Shown: positions 43,600 to 51,635 of the stretch, in pieces
How positions within the stretch are numbered: position 1 is the stretch's first letter
How the letters are laid out: each line of letters opens with the position of its first letter
Origin: Mycolicibacterium psychrotolerans
GTDB taxonomy: Bacteria > Actinomycetota > Actinomycetes > Mycobacteriales > Mycobacteriaceae
Length of the DNA: 64,000 bases
Assembly (NCBI RefSeq): GCF_010729305.1
Contig: NZ_AP022574.1
Coordinates: forward strand, 4,216,001-4,280,000
Direction: 5' to 3'
Position numbers and translations under genes: made by a program
The notes under the pieces: generated by a model
Database searches by the model: none
The model's input: only the letters and a program-made list of their open reading frames with translations
Told to the model about the DNA's origin: nothing

Positions 43600-46500
43600 T
43601 TACTGCCCTTCCCAGCGGTCGCGGCGGTCGCCGGCCGGGGTGGCGCCGGTGACCGGCGCCCGCGGCAGGTCGGCGTTCACCGGACCCCGGTTTGCCGAAT
43701 TTCCTTGCGTCGCAGACCAATCCGTTCCGACGCAGAGCAGGTCGGACGGCACCGGGATCTCGTTGGGCAGCGGAACCGGAAGGCCGGGGATCGACGGCAG
43801 GTTCAGCGGCGAGGGCGAGATCAGGTTGGACACCCCCGTCGCCAGCAGCGGAGTCACCGTGTCCGGAATCACCGGACCGCCCACCGAGACGGCTCCGGCC
43901 GCACCCGGCGCCGGTGCCGGCGGCGGCGGCAGGAGGCCGACCACCGACGACGCGCTGTCCTGCACGGTCCGCAGCACCCCGGGCGGGGTCAGCAGGTCCG
44001 CGACCGTCATCGAGTTGCCGGGAGTTCCGGGGATCGGCGACGACGGGACACCGGTGTTGACGACCACCGATGACGGCGGGGTCGGCGGTGTGCCGGGGAC
44101 GTTGCCGGGGACGTTGGCCGCGACCGGCACACCCGGTGTCCCTGGGATGGGCGGCGTGGCGGCTGCCCCGGGAACGGTCACGCTTCCGCCCGGAACCGGC
44201 GGCGTCGGAGGTGTCACCACACCAGCAGGAACCGCAGCAGCCCCACCCGGAACCGGCGGCGTCGGAGGCGTCACCACACCAGCAGGAACCGCACCAGCCC
44301 CACCCGGAACCGGCGGCGTCGGAGGCGTCACCACACCAGCAGGAACCGCACCAGCCCCACCCGGAACCGGCGGCGTCGGAGGCGTCACCACACCAGCAGG
44401 AACCGCACCAGCCCCACCCGGAACCGGCGGCGTCGGAGGCGTCACCACACCAGCAGGAACCGCACCAGCCCCACCCGGAACCGGCGGCGTCGGAGGCGTC
44501 ACCACACCAGCAGGAACCGCACCAGCCCCACCCGGAACCGGCGGCACCGGAGGCGTCACCACACCAGCAGGAACCGCACCAGCCCCACCCGGAACCGGCG
44601 GCACCGGAGGCGTCACCACACCAGCAGGAACCGCACCAGCCCCACCCGGAACCGGCGGCACCGGAGGCGTCACCACACCAGCTTCGCCGAACACGGGGGC
44701 GCCGGGAACGCCCGGCGCGACACCCGCGGGTCCTGCGGTGCCGGCGGCGGCCTCAACCGGGGCACCGGCACCGGCAGCCGGTCCTGCAGAACCCGCTGCA
44801 GCAGCAACAGGAGCACCTGCACCGGGGGCGCCACCCGGCACGGCGGCACCGGCATCACCGACGATCGGTGCGCCGGGAGCGCCCGGAGCCGGCGGCGCAA
44901 CGCCCGCCGACGCGGCCTGAACCGGAGCGCCGGGAACACCAGGACCGCCGGGAGTAGCTGCGCCGGCAGCGGCGTCGATCGGAGCGCCGGGAACACCCGG
45001 AGCCGGCGGCGTCACGACACCCGCGTCACCAACAACCGGCGCACCCGGAACACCAGGAGCGGGCGGCGTCGCCAGCCCGGCCTCACTCGCAACCGGCGCA
45101 CCCGGAACACCCGGAGCCGGCGGCGTCACCACCTCCACCGACGAACCGGCAGGCGTCGCAGGCACCCCGGGAGCGGGCGGCGTCGCCACACCGGCCTCAC
45201 TCGCAACCGGCGCACCCGGAACACCCGGAGCCGGCGGCGTCACCACCTCCACCGACGAACCGGCAGGCGTCGCAGGCACCCCGGGAGCGGGCGGCGTCGC
45301 CACACCGGCCTCACTCGCAACCGGCGCACCCGGAACACCCGGAGCCGGCGGCGTCGCCAGCTCGACCGACGAACCGGCAGGCGTCCCCGGCACACCCGGC
45401 GCCGGCGGTGTCACCACACTCGACGAACCCTGCACCGGCGCACCCGGAACACCCGGAGCCGGCGGCGTCACCACCTCCACCGACGAACCGGCAGGCGTCG
45501 CAGGCACCCCGGGAGCGGGCGGCGTTGCCACACCGGCCTCACTCACGACCGGCGCACCCGGAACACCAGGAGCCGGCGGCGTCGCCAGCTCGACCGACGA
45601 ACCGGCAGGCGTCCCCGGCACACCCGGCGCCGGCGGTGTCACCACACTCGACGAACCCTGCACCGGCGCACCCGGAACACCAGGAGCCGGCGGCGTCACC
45701 ACCTCGACCGACGAACCGACAGGCGTCCCCGGCACACCCGGCGCCGGCGGTGTCACCACACTCGACGAACCCTGCACCGGCACACCAGGAACACCAGGAG
45801 CCGGCGGCGTCGCCAGCTCGACCGACGAACCGGCAGGCGTCCCCGGCACACCCGGCGCCGGCGGTGTCACCACACTCGACGAACCCTGCACCGGCACACC
45901 AGGAACACCCGGAGCCGGCGGCGTCGCCAGCTCCACCGACGAACCGGCGGGAGTCGAAGGAGCCGGCGGTGCCGGGGGCGAGAACGTCTCGACACTCGCG
46001 GCGGAAGGCGTCGCGGGAGCGGGCGGCGCTGGCGGAGAGAAGGTCTCGACGGAATTGGCGGCGGGCGTGGCGGGTGCGGGCGGAGCCGGCGGCGTCACCA
46101 CACCCGACGAACCCTCCACCGGAGCACCCGGAACACCGGGCGCCGGCGGCGTCACACCCTGCACCGACGAACCCACCGGCGTCGCAGGCACACCCGGCCC
46201 CGGCGGCGTCACCACACCCGACGAACCCTCCACCGGAGCACCCGGAACACCGGGCGCCGGCGGCGTCACACCCTCCACCGACGAACCCACCGGCGTCGCA
46301 GGCACACCCGGCCCCGGCGGCGTCACCACACCCGCCTCGCCGACCACGGGCGCACCCGGCAGGCCAGGCGCGGGCGGCGCGGCGTTCCCGGCAGCGGCGG
46401 CGACCGGTGCACCCGGTGCTGGGATACCTGCGGGCGGCACCGCACCCGCCTCGCCGACCACGGGCGCACCCGGCAGGCCAGGCGCGGGCGGCGCGGCGTT

Positions 46501-47379
46501 CCCGCCGGCGGCGGCGACCGGAGCTCCCGGCACACCCCCGCCCGGCGCGGCCGCACCAGCGGCGGCCTCGACGGGAGCACCGTGAGCCGGAATGCCGGCC
46601 GGGGCAACCGCACCGGCGTCACCGATGACCGGTGCGCCCGGCACACCGGGAGCCGGTGGCAACGCGGCCGCAGCAGGGACACCGACCGGTGCGCCCGGCA
46701 CACCGGGAGCCGGCGGCGTCGCCGCCCCAACAGGAGCACCCACCGGCGCACCCGGCACACCCGGAGCCGGCGGCGTCGCCGCCCCAACAGGAACACCCAC
46801 CGGCGCACCCGGCACACCCGGAACCGGCGGCAACGCCGCACCGGCATCACCGATGACCGGGGCACCCGGGACGGGCAGCGCCGGCGGACCGACGTTGACG
46901 ACGGGCGTGCCGGCCGGCGCTCCGGGCACCGGAGGCACCGGCGGGGTCGCACCCGCGGCGGGAGTCACCACTGCGGCTGGTGGTTTCGGCGGCACCGGTG
47001 GCGTGCCCGCACCGATCGAACTCGACGCGGGAACACCCGGCGTACCCGGCACGGGCGGCGTGACACCCGACGACGACGTCGACACCGAGGCAGGCGGGCG
47101 CGGGGGCACCGGCGGCAGACCTGCCGACGACGAGCTTGCCGGCGGCACCACCACCGGCGGGGCGGGCTGCCCGGGACCGGCTGTGAACGAGCTCGCGGCC
47201 TCGTGCAGCGCCTGCGGAATGTCGGCGGGGTGAGTGGCGATTTGCTGCAGGATGCCCACGCACGGGACGCCGCCTCGTGTGGGGTCCGCAGCGGCCAGCG
47301 GACTCAGCACCGGGGCGGTCAAGAACATCCCCGCGCTGCCCATCATGACAACGACGATGCCCTTCTTGGTCCGTGACAT
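43600..47379 (-). CDS. Giant secreted Pro/Ala/Gly/Val tandem-repeat protein
   Basis: 1259 residues. A basic N-terminus and hydrophobic stretch form a Sec signal peptide, with cleavage expected near PLAAA-DP (about residue 31). A short globular segment follows (GGVPCVGILQQIATHPADIPQALHEAAS), then over 1000 residues of 19-residue repeats such as VVTPPAPGVPGTPAGSSVE, and a unique C-terminus (about 1130-1259). I see only two cysteines, Cys40 and Cys1216, each in a CVG context, flanking the repeats. No membrane anchor or LPXTG is visible. Probably an extended cell-surface or secreted protein; function unknown. The repeats read as long open frames on the other strand too, but only this frame has a signal peptide. 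Confidence 0.85.
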   Translation of the reverse strand: MSRTKKGIVVVMMGSAGMFLTAPVLSPLAAADPTRGGVPCVGILQQIATHPADIPQALHEAASSFTAGPGQPAPPVVVPPASSSSAGLPPVPPRPPASVSTSSSGVTPPVPGTPGVPASSSIGAGTPPVPPKPPAAVVTPAAGATPPVPPVPGAPAGTPVVNVGPPALPVPGAPVIGDAGAALPPVPGVPGAPVGVPVGAATPPAPGVPGAPVGAPVGAATPPAPGVPGAPVGVPAAAALPPAPGVPGAPVIGDAGAVAPAGIPAHGAPVEAAAGAAAPGGGVPGAPVAAAGGNAAPPAPGLPGAPVVGEAGAVPPAGIPAPGAPVAAAAGNAAPPAPGLPGAPVVGEAGVVTPPGPGVPATPVGSSVEGVTPPAPGVPGAPVEGSSGVVTPPGPGVPATPVGSSVQGVTPPAPGVPGAPVEGSSGVVTPPAPPAPATPAANSVETFSPPAPPAPATPSAASVETFSPPAPPAPSTPAGSSVELATPPAPGVPGVPVQGSSSVVTPPAPGVPGTPAGSSVELATPPAPGVPGVPVQGSSSVVTPPAPGVPGTPVGSSVEVVTPPAPGVPGAPVQGSSSVVTPPAPGVPGTPAGSSVELATPPAPGVPGAPVVSEAGVATPPAPGVPATPAGSSVEVVTPPAPGVPGAPVQGSSSVVTPPAPGVPGTPAGSSVELATPPAPGVPGAPVASEAGVATPPAPGVPATPAGSSVEVVTPPAPGVPGAPVASEAGVATPPAPGVPATPAGSSVEVVTPPAPGVPGAPVASEAGLATPPAPGVPGAPVVGDAGVVTPPAPGVPGAPIDAAAGAATPGGPGVPGAPVQAASAGVAPPAPGAPGAPIVGDAGAAVPGGAPGAGAPVAAAAGSAGPAAGAGAPVEAAAGTAGPAGVAPGVPGAPVFGEAGVVTPPVPPVPGGAGAVPAGVVTPPVPPVPGGAGAVPAGVVTPPVPPVPGGAGAVPAGVVTPPTPPVPGGAGAVPAGVVTPPTPPVPGGAGAVPAGVVTPPTPPVPGGAGAVPAGVVTPPTPPVPGGAGAVPAGVVTPPTPPVPGGAAAVPAGVVTPPTPPVPGGSVTVPGAAATPPIPGTPGVPVAANVPGNVPGTPPTPPSSVVVNTGVPSSPIPGTPGNSMTVADLLTPPGVLRTVQDSASSVVGLLPPPPAPAPGAAGAVSVGGPVIPDTVTPLLATGVSNLISPSPLNLPSIPGLPVPLPNEIPVPSDLLCVGTDWSATQGNSANRGPVNADLPRAPVTGATPAGDRRDRWEGQ
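44170..44690 (-). repeat. Nine near-identical 57-bp tandem repeats
   Basis: Nine consecutive copies of a 57-bp unit encode GVVTPPxPPVPGGAGAVPA, three with Val and five or six with Thr at x; the two copies nearest the C-terminus deviate (GGAAAVPA, GGSVTVPG). Neighbouring units are almost identical in DNA, a sign of recent expansion and likely length variation. Confidence 0.9.
44990..46330 (-). repeat. 57/114-bp repeat field encoding alternating 19-residue units
   Basis: About 24 units of 19 residues, mostly alternating a TPPAPGVPGxPxGSSVE type with a TPPAPGVPGAPVQGSSS or PVxSEAG type, so a 38-residue (114-bp) higher-order period is visible. Copies differ by a few substitutions and by whole-block duplications. 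Confidence 0.85.
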
Positions 47380-48028
47380 GCGCTCCCAGTCCTTCTGCGT
47401 CGTTCTGCGAATTTCGATCGCCTACTGGGCTTACTGAACCGACAATTTGCGAAAACGCCGCCGCGACAAATCCTGCGTTATCCAACCGTTGCCAAGGAGA
47501 AGCGTTCCCGTTGTGGACGCATCGCCGTGAGCTGGCGAAACTCCGATCGCCCGAAACACGTTCTGCCAGTCGTCCATGGCACGGACACAGGCGCCGATTC
47601 GCGACGCCCGACCGATCTCGCTCCCCCGCGCGGGTCGCACCGCAAACCCAAGTTTCGTGCCCGAGCACCTCCTCGTGCGGTGGGTCAGCCGGCCGGCGCC
47701 CTCCCGCCGTCGTCGCCCGCCGCCCGCTTCTCCCACCGAAGGAGACCACGAGGGGATGCGAAACTCGTCGCCACCGGGCCGGACGTGTGACGGAGTTGCT
47801 GGCCACCGGCGGGCGGCCGCAACTGCATTTCCCTCACTTCGGCCGGAATCACCATGACGGCCGATAGAAGCCCTCCCGAAAGGGTTGTCCGCCAACACGT
47901 TCGATCGGCCTACCAGCAGTGCGCGCAGGCGATGGTTTGACGGCACTCGTCACACGGTTCAAGGACCATTGGCCCTGTCTGCGCCCCGCCCCGCCGCGCA
48001 CTGTGGGAGGAGACGAGGTGGAGGTGAG
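47380..48028. other. 649-bp intergenic region between repeat protein and dormancy cluster
   Basis: Separates divergent genes. It holds the promoter of the repeat-protein gene at its left end and a candidate DosR box at 47959-47978 at its right end. Several open frames exist on both strands (for example 47431-47946 minus) but their composition is arginine-rich, they lack domains and overlap one another, so I do not call a gene. A small RNA cannot be excluded. Confidence 0.55.
47959..47978 (+). promoter_or_regulatory. Candidate DosR (DevR) box
   Basis: TCAAGGACCATTGGCCCTGT keeps GGAC in the left and G-CCC in the right half of the DosR consensus TTSGGGACTWWAGTCCCSAA. It ends 50 bp before the nitroreductase ATG, a usual distance. 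The gene's family and the neighbouring devR support the call. Confidence 0.6.
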
Positions 48029-49015
48029 ATGCCCACGACGCAAATCAGGTCCGAACTGATCGTCGATGCGCTGCAGGTGGCCTGTCGGGCACCGTCTCTG
48101 CACAACACGCAGCCATGGCGCTGGGTGCTGACCGACCACACCGTGGAGTTGTTCGCCGATCCGTCGCGCCACGCGCCATCCGCCGACAGCAGCGGACGCC
48201 AGGCCGTGATCAGCTGCGGCGCCGCCCTTCACCACTTCCGGGTGGCGATGGCAGCCGCGGGGTGGCACACCACGGTGCGGCGCTTCCCCGACCCCGAGGA
48301 CCCGCTGCACCTGGCCACCGTCGAGTTCAGCCCGTCACCGTCGGCCTCCGAGGACCAGAGGCGGCTCGCCGACGCGATCATGGCGCGGCGCACCGACCGC
48401 CTCCCGCTGTCCGAGCCGCCCGACGTCGAGAACCTCCTCAGCAGGCTGACCGCCGATCACCATGACGATGCGGTCAGCTTCCACCTGGTGGCCGAGGAGC
48501 TTCGGTCGGCCCTGGCCGAAGCCTCCTACCTCACCGACACGGCGCGACTGTTCGACAGCGGCTATCACAACGAACTCTATTGGTGGACAGAGCAATTGTC
48601 GTCCGACGACGGGATACCGCCCAGCGCGCTGATCTCCGCACCCGAGAGTGACCGCGTGGATGTCGGACGCACCTTCCCGGTCAGCACGCAACCGGAGCGC
48701 CGCAGCGAGATCGGTGAGGACCGGTCCCGGATCCTGGTGATCTCCACTGTCGATGATTCGCCGGAGAGCGTCTTGCGTTGCGGCGAGGCACTTTCGTCGG
48801 CATTGCTGGAAGCGACGATCGCCGGCTACGCGACGTGCACGCTGACGCACATCACCGAATTGCCGTCAGGGCGGGAGGTCGTCGCAGCTCTGATCGACGG
48901 CGAAGCGATCCCCCAGGCCCTGATCAGGGTCGGGATGGCGCCCGCCCTGGAAGGCGCGCCTCCGCCGACACCGCGTCGGCACATCCGTGAAGTCATCGAA
49001 ATACGCAGGGAGTGA
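48029..49015 (+). CDS. Acg-type nitroreductase-fold protein
   Basis: 328 residues of the Acg/Rv3131 group of DosR-regulated nitroreductase homologues: APSLHNTQPWRWVL at the FMN-site position, SCGAALHHFRVAMAAAGW, and the TLTHITELPSGREV... region near the end. These proteins are distant from active nitroreductases and may bind or hide flavin rather than catalyse. ATG 48029 has GGAGGTGAG immediately upstream. Stop overlaps or abuts the next gene, and a DosR box lies upstream. Confidence 0.9.
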   Translation: MPTTQIRSELIVDALQVACRAPSLHNTQPWRWVLTDHTVELFADPSRHAPSADSSGRQAVISCGAALHHFRVAMAAAGWHTTVRRFPDPEDPLHLATVEFSPSPSASEDQRRLADAIMARRTDRLPLSEPPDVENLLSRLTADHHDDAVSFHLVAEELRSALAEASYLTDTARLFDSGYHNELYWWTEQLSSDDGIPPSALISAPESDRVDVGRTFPVSTQPERRSEIGEDRSRILVISTVDDSPESVLRCGEALSSALLEATIAGYATCTLTHITELPSGREVVAALIDGEAIPQALIRVGMAPALEGAPPPTPRRHIREVIEIRRE

Positions 49016-49017
49016 AC

Positions 49018-49842
49018 ATGATCGAGGGTGCGCCCGCGCCATGTGTGGTGGTGGGAATCGATGGATCACCGGCGGCGGTCGATGCCGCGCTGTGGGCGAT
49101 CGACGAAGCCATCGACCATGATGTCCCGCTTCGACTGGTCTACGTCATCGACAGCCCGGACTCCGCCACGGTCGATCCGCAGGACCAGGCACGCAGCCTG
49201 GCCACCGCGGAAGTGGCCGTGCGATATGTCCTGACGGCGGTGGAATCGACCGAACGGCCGGTCAAGATGGAAGTGGAGATCCTGCAGGGCCGCCCGGTGG
49301 AGACGCTGTTGGAGGCCTCCCGCACAGCGGTGATGTTGTGCGTCGGGGCGCGCGGCCTGCGACACGCCACCCGTGGCCGCATCGGCTCCACCGCTGCCGC
49401 ACTGTCGAAGTCGGCGCACTGCCCGGTGGCCATCGTCCGCGCTCATCGACCGCATGCCAACCGCGACCGCGCCGTCGTCATCGACGTCGACGACAACGCC
49501 GCAGGCAACGTCGTTCTCCATCGCGGCCTGGAGGAGGCGCGACGGCGGCACGCGCCGGTGAGGGTGCTTGCGCCCGCCCATACCTACGCCGACGTCCAGG
49601 CGCACTGGGAGCGTCGCCTCGACGAATCCCGGCGCCGCTTCCCGCAACTCGACATCACGTCGGTGAGCAGCCACGGCGATCCTCTCCACTACCTGGCCGC
49701 CAACGCCAACGCCATTCAGCTGGTGGTCACGGGGCGTACGCGTTCGGGAGGACTGGGCGCGCTCGTCGGAGCCCAGGGGAACGCCGCGCTGCGCGACACC
49801 GATTGTTCGATCCTGGTCTGCGGACCGCACACCGCACTGTGA
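49018..49842 (+). CDS. Universal stress protein, tandem domains
   Basis: 274 residues, two USP domains. The first keeps VVVGIDGSPAAVDAALWA and the ATP-binding pattern G-x2-G-x9-G-S/T in GARGLRHATRGRIGST; the second is more divergent (VVTGRTRSGGLGALVGAQGNAAL). Similar to Rv2623/Rv3134c. ATG 49018 follows AGGGAG by five bases; a GTG at 49012 would overlap the nitroreductase stop. Immediately upstream of devR as Rv3134c is in M. tuberculosis. Confidence 0.9.
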   Translation: MIEGAPAPCVVVGIDGSPAAVDAALWAIDEAIDHDVPLRLVYVIDSPDSATVDPQDQARSLATAEVAVRYVLTAVESTERPVKMEVEILQGRPVETLLEASRTAVMLCVGARGLRHATRGRIGSTAAALSKSAHCPVAIVRAHRPHANRDRAVVIDVDDNAAGNVVLHRGLEEARRRHAPVRVLAPAHTYADVQAHWERRLDESRRRFPQLDITSVSSHGDPLHYLAANANAIQLVVTGRTRSGGLGALVGAQGNAALRDTDCSILVCGPHTAL

Positions 49843-49872
49843 ACCGGTGCCCGATCGCAAGGGGATGACGGC

Positions 49873-50523
49873 ATGGTGAAGGTATTCCTGGTCGACGATC
49901 ACGAGGTGGTCCGGCGCGGTCTGGTCGACCTGCTCAGCAGCGATCCCGAACTCGACGTGATCGGTGAGGCGGGCTCGGTGTCCGAGGCCCTGGCCCGGAT
50001 CCCCGCCCTCCAACCCGACGTCGCGGTACTCGACGTCCGCCTGCCCGACGGCAACGGCATCGAATTGTGCCGCGACCTGCTGTCCCGGATGCCCGACCTG
50101 CGCTGCCTGATGCTGACCTCGTTCACCTCCGACGAGGCCATGCTCGACGCGATCCTGGCCGGCGCCAGCGGCTACGTCGTCAAAGACATCAAGGGCATGG
50201 AGCTGGCCCGGGCGATCAAGGATGTCGGGTCTGGGCGCTCACTGCTGGACAACCGGGCCGCGGCGGCCTTGATGGCCAAGCTGCGTGGCGACGGCCAGCC
50301 CACCGATCCACTTTCCGAGCTCACCGAACAGGAACGGGTACTGCTCGACCTGCTGGGTGAGGGCCTGACCAACAAGCAGATCGCCGCCCGGATGTTCCTG
50401 GCAGAGAAGACCGTCAAGAACTACGTGTCTCGGCTCCTGGCCAAACTCGGTATGGAGCGCCGCACCCAGGCCGCCGTCTTCATCTCCAAGCTCGAGCGGC
50501 GGCAACGGCCCGGCTCGAGGTGA
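49873..50523 (+). CDS. devR: Dormancy response regulator DevR/DosR
   Basis: 216-residue NarL-type response regulator, almost identical over long stretches to my recollection of M. tuberculosis DosR. Receiver: Asp8-Asp9, phosphorylated Asp54 (VLDVRLPDGNG), Thr82 and Lys104. The output HTH has LTNKQIAARMFLAEKTVKNYVSRLLAKL with Lys/Asn residues that contact the box. It activates the hypoxia/NO regulon, including acg-type nitroreductase and USP genes. In the usual locus devS follows; here a convergent nitroreductase gene follows after 14 bp and no kinase gene is present in the window. Confidence 0.96.
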   Translation: MVKVFLVDDHEVVRRGLVDLLSSDPELDVIGEAGSVSEALARIPALQPDVAVLDVRLPDGNGIELCRDLLSRMPDLRCLMLTSFTSDEAMLDAILAGASGYVVKDIKGMELARAIKDVGSGRSLLDNRAAAALMAKLRGDGQPTDPLSELTEQERVLLDLLGEGLTNKQIAARMFLAEKTVKNYVSRLLAKLGMERRTQAAVFISKLERRQRPGSR

Positions 50524-50537
50524 GCCGGCGCCGCCAC

Positions 50538-51527
50538 TCACTCCAGCGGCGAACCGTCCAGGTAGGCAACGACATCGGACAGGCCGCGGCGCGGCGTCGA
50601 GGGCAGCGGATCGGCATTGATCGGTGCCCAACCGATACGCAGCAGCATCTGCGGATGCGCATCGGTTCCGAACACGTCCTCCCGCAGCGCCTCCCGGGTC
50701 CGCGCCACCTCCAGCGGCTCGGTGATCGGGCAGCTCGCCAGACCCAGCGCGGTCGCCGTCAACAACACCAGGCTGGTCGCCTCCCCCGCCCGTAACCAGG
50801 CCATCGTGTCGTCGTCGCGCGTGCCCAGCGCGAGGATCACGGCGTGCTCGTCGGCAGGGTCGGTGTGCAGAGGCTGGGTGAGCACGCCGACCGCGAAATG
50901 CCGGGCGGGAACGCGCGCCACCCCGTCGGGGCCGGGCACGCTGCGGGCGGGCACGCCGGTCGTTGCGGCGTAACGCCCGCTCCACCGGGCCAATTCGTCG
51001 AGGTACCCCTCATCGGATTCGTGTAAGCGCGCCGCCTCGCCCGCGAGACCGGCGAGACCGTCGAGGTCGGCGATGCGGCGCAACACTATCCCCGCACGCG
51101 CAGCCCTGGCCCCCATCAACACGACGTCGCCCCGCGGCACCGGCCAGGAGCTGTAGTGCCGCCTGTCGGTCCGTCGGCGGGGTATCGCCGCAGCCAGCGC
51201 GACATCCAGGTCGGCCGCCGGGTAGGGATAGAGCGTCAGCGCCGCCAGGTGGTCGGGTTCGGCGGGGTTGGGAAAGCGGGTCACCTTCGCCTGCCACCCC
51301 AGCGCCGCCAGCGCGACGACGCAGTGGTTGAGCGCCGCCCCGCAGCTGAGCATCAGGTCGCGGCCGTCCGGGTCGGTGTGCCGCAACTGCAGGCTCGGAT
51401 CGGCGTAGAGATGCAGGCCCTCCTCGCCGACGCGCCACCGCCACGGCTGCGAGTTGTGCACCGACGGCGCGCGTGTCGCCAGCGACAGCGCGGACCGCAG
51501 CGTTTCGGTGTCGGGAAAGTCCGTCAT
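50538..51527 (-). CDS. Acg-type nitroreductase-fold protein (second copy)
   Basis: 329 residues related to the one at 48029 (APSVHNSQPWRWRV; SCGAALNHCVVALAALGW; RRTDRRHYSSWPVP) but clearly diverged. It also belongs to the Acg group. ATG 51527 is supported by AAGGGTGA upstream; a longer reading to 51599 is unlikely. A weak DosR-like box lies 64-79 bp upstream. Confidence 0.9.
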   Translation of the reverse strand: MTDFPDTETLRSALSLATRAPSVHNSQPWRWRVGEEGLHLYADPSLQLRHTDPDGRDLMLSCGAALNHCVVALAALGWQAKVTRFPNPAEPDHLAALTLYPYPAADLDVALAAAIPRRRTDRRHYSSWPVPRGDVVLMGARAARAGIVLRRIADLDGLAGLAGEAARLHESDEGYLDELARWSGRYAATTGVPARSVPGPDGVARVPARHFAVGVLTQPLHTDPADEHAVILALGTRDDDTMAWLRAGEATSLVLLTATALGLASCPITEPLEVARTREALREDVFGTDAHPQMLLRIGWAPINADPLPSTPRRGLSDVVAYLDGSPLE

Positions 51528-51590
51528 CACTGTCACCCTTTCGAGCGTCGTCTCGCCCTCCAGAGTGCGTCGCGCCGCCGGTGTTTGCGG

Positions 51591-51606
51591 AGGGCACAAA
51601 GGCCTC
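51591..51606. promoter_or_regulatory. Weak DosR-box-like site
   Basis: AGGGCACAAAGGCCTC resembles the DosR consensus in GGG and in AAAGxCC but lacks the A-C of GGGAC. Position, upstream of the second nitroreductase, is the main support. Confidence 0.3.
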
Positions 51607-51635
51607 GATGCAGCCGGCCAGTGGACAGATTTTCG

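Noticed and set aside
44170..44690. Regular array that could be mistaken for CRISPR
   Set aside because: The units are contiguous 57-bp coding repeats without unique spacers and no cas genes are nearby.
43640..44920. Long plus-strand frame rich in GGVGG/TPAGT repeats, looking like a PE_PGRS protein
   Set aside because: It is the antisense reading of the 57-bp repeats. It has no PE domain or start signals, and the minus-strand frame has a proper signal peptide and unique ends.
45408..46628. Second long plus-strand frame (Pro/His/Arg-rich)
   Set aside because: Same cause: antisense shadow of the repeat gene with no domain and no start signal.
47431..47946. 171-codon minus-strand frame in the large intergenic region
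   Set aside because: Arg/Ser/Gly-rich, no motif, overlaps frames on the other strand of equal length; not distinguishable from chance.
50524..50537. Possible remnant of devS after devR
   Set aside because: Only 14 bp separate devR from the convergent nitroreductase; there is no room for a remnant.
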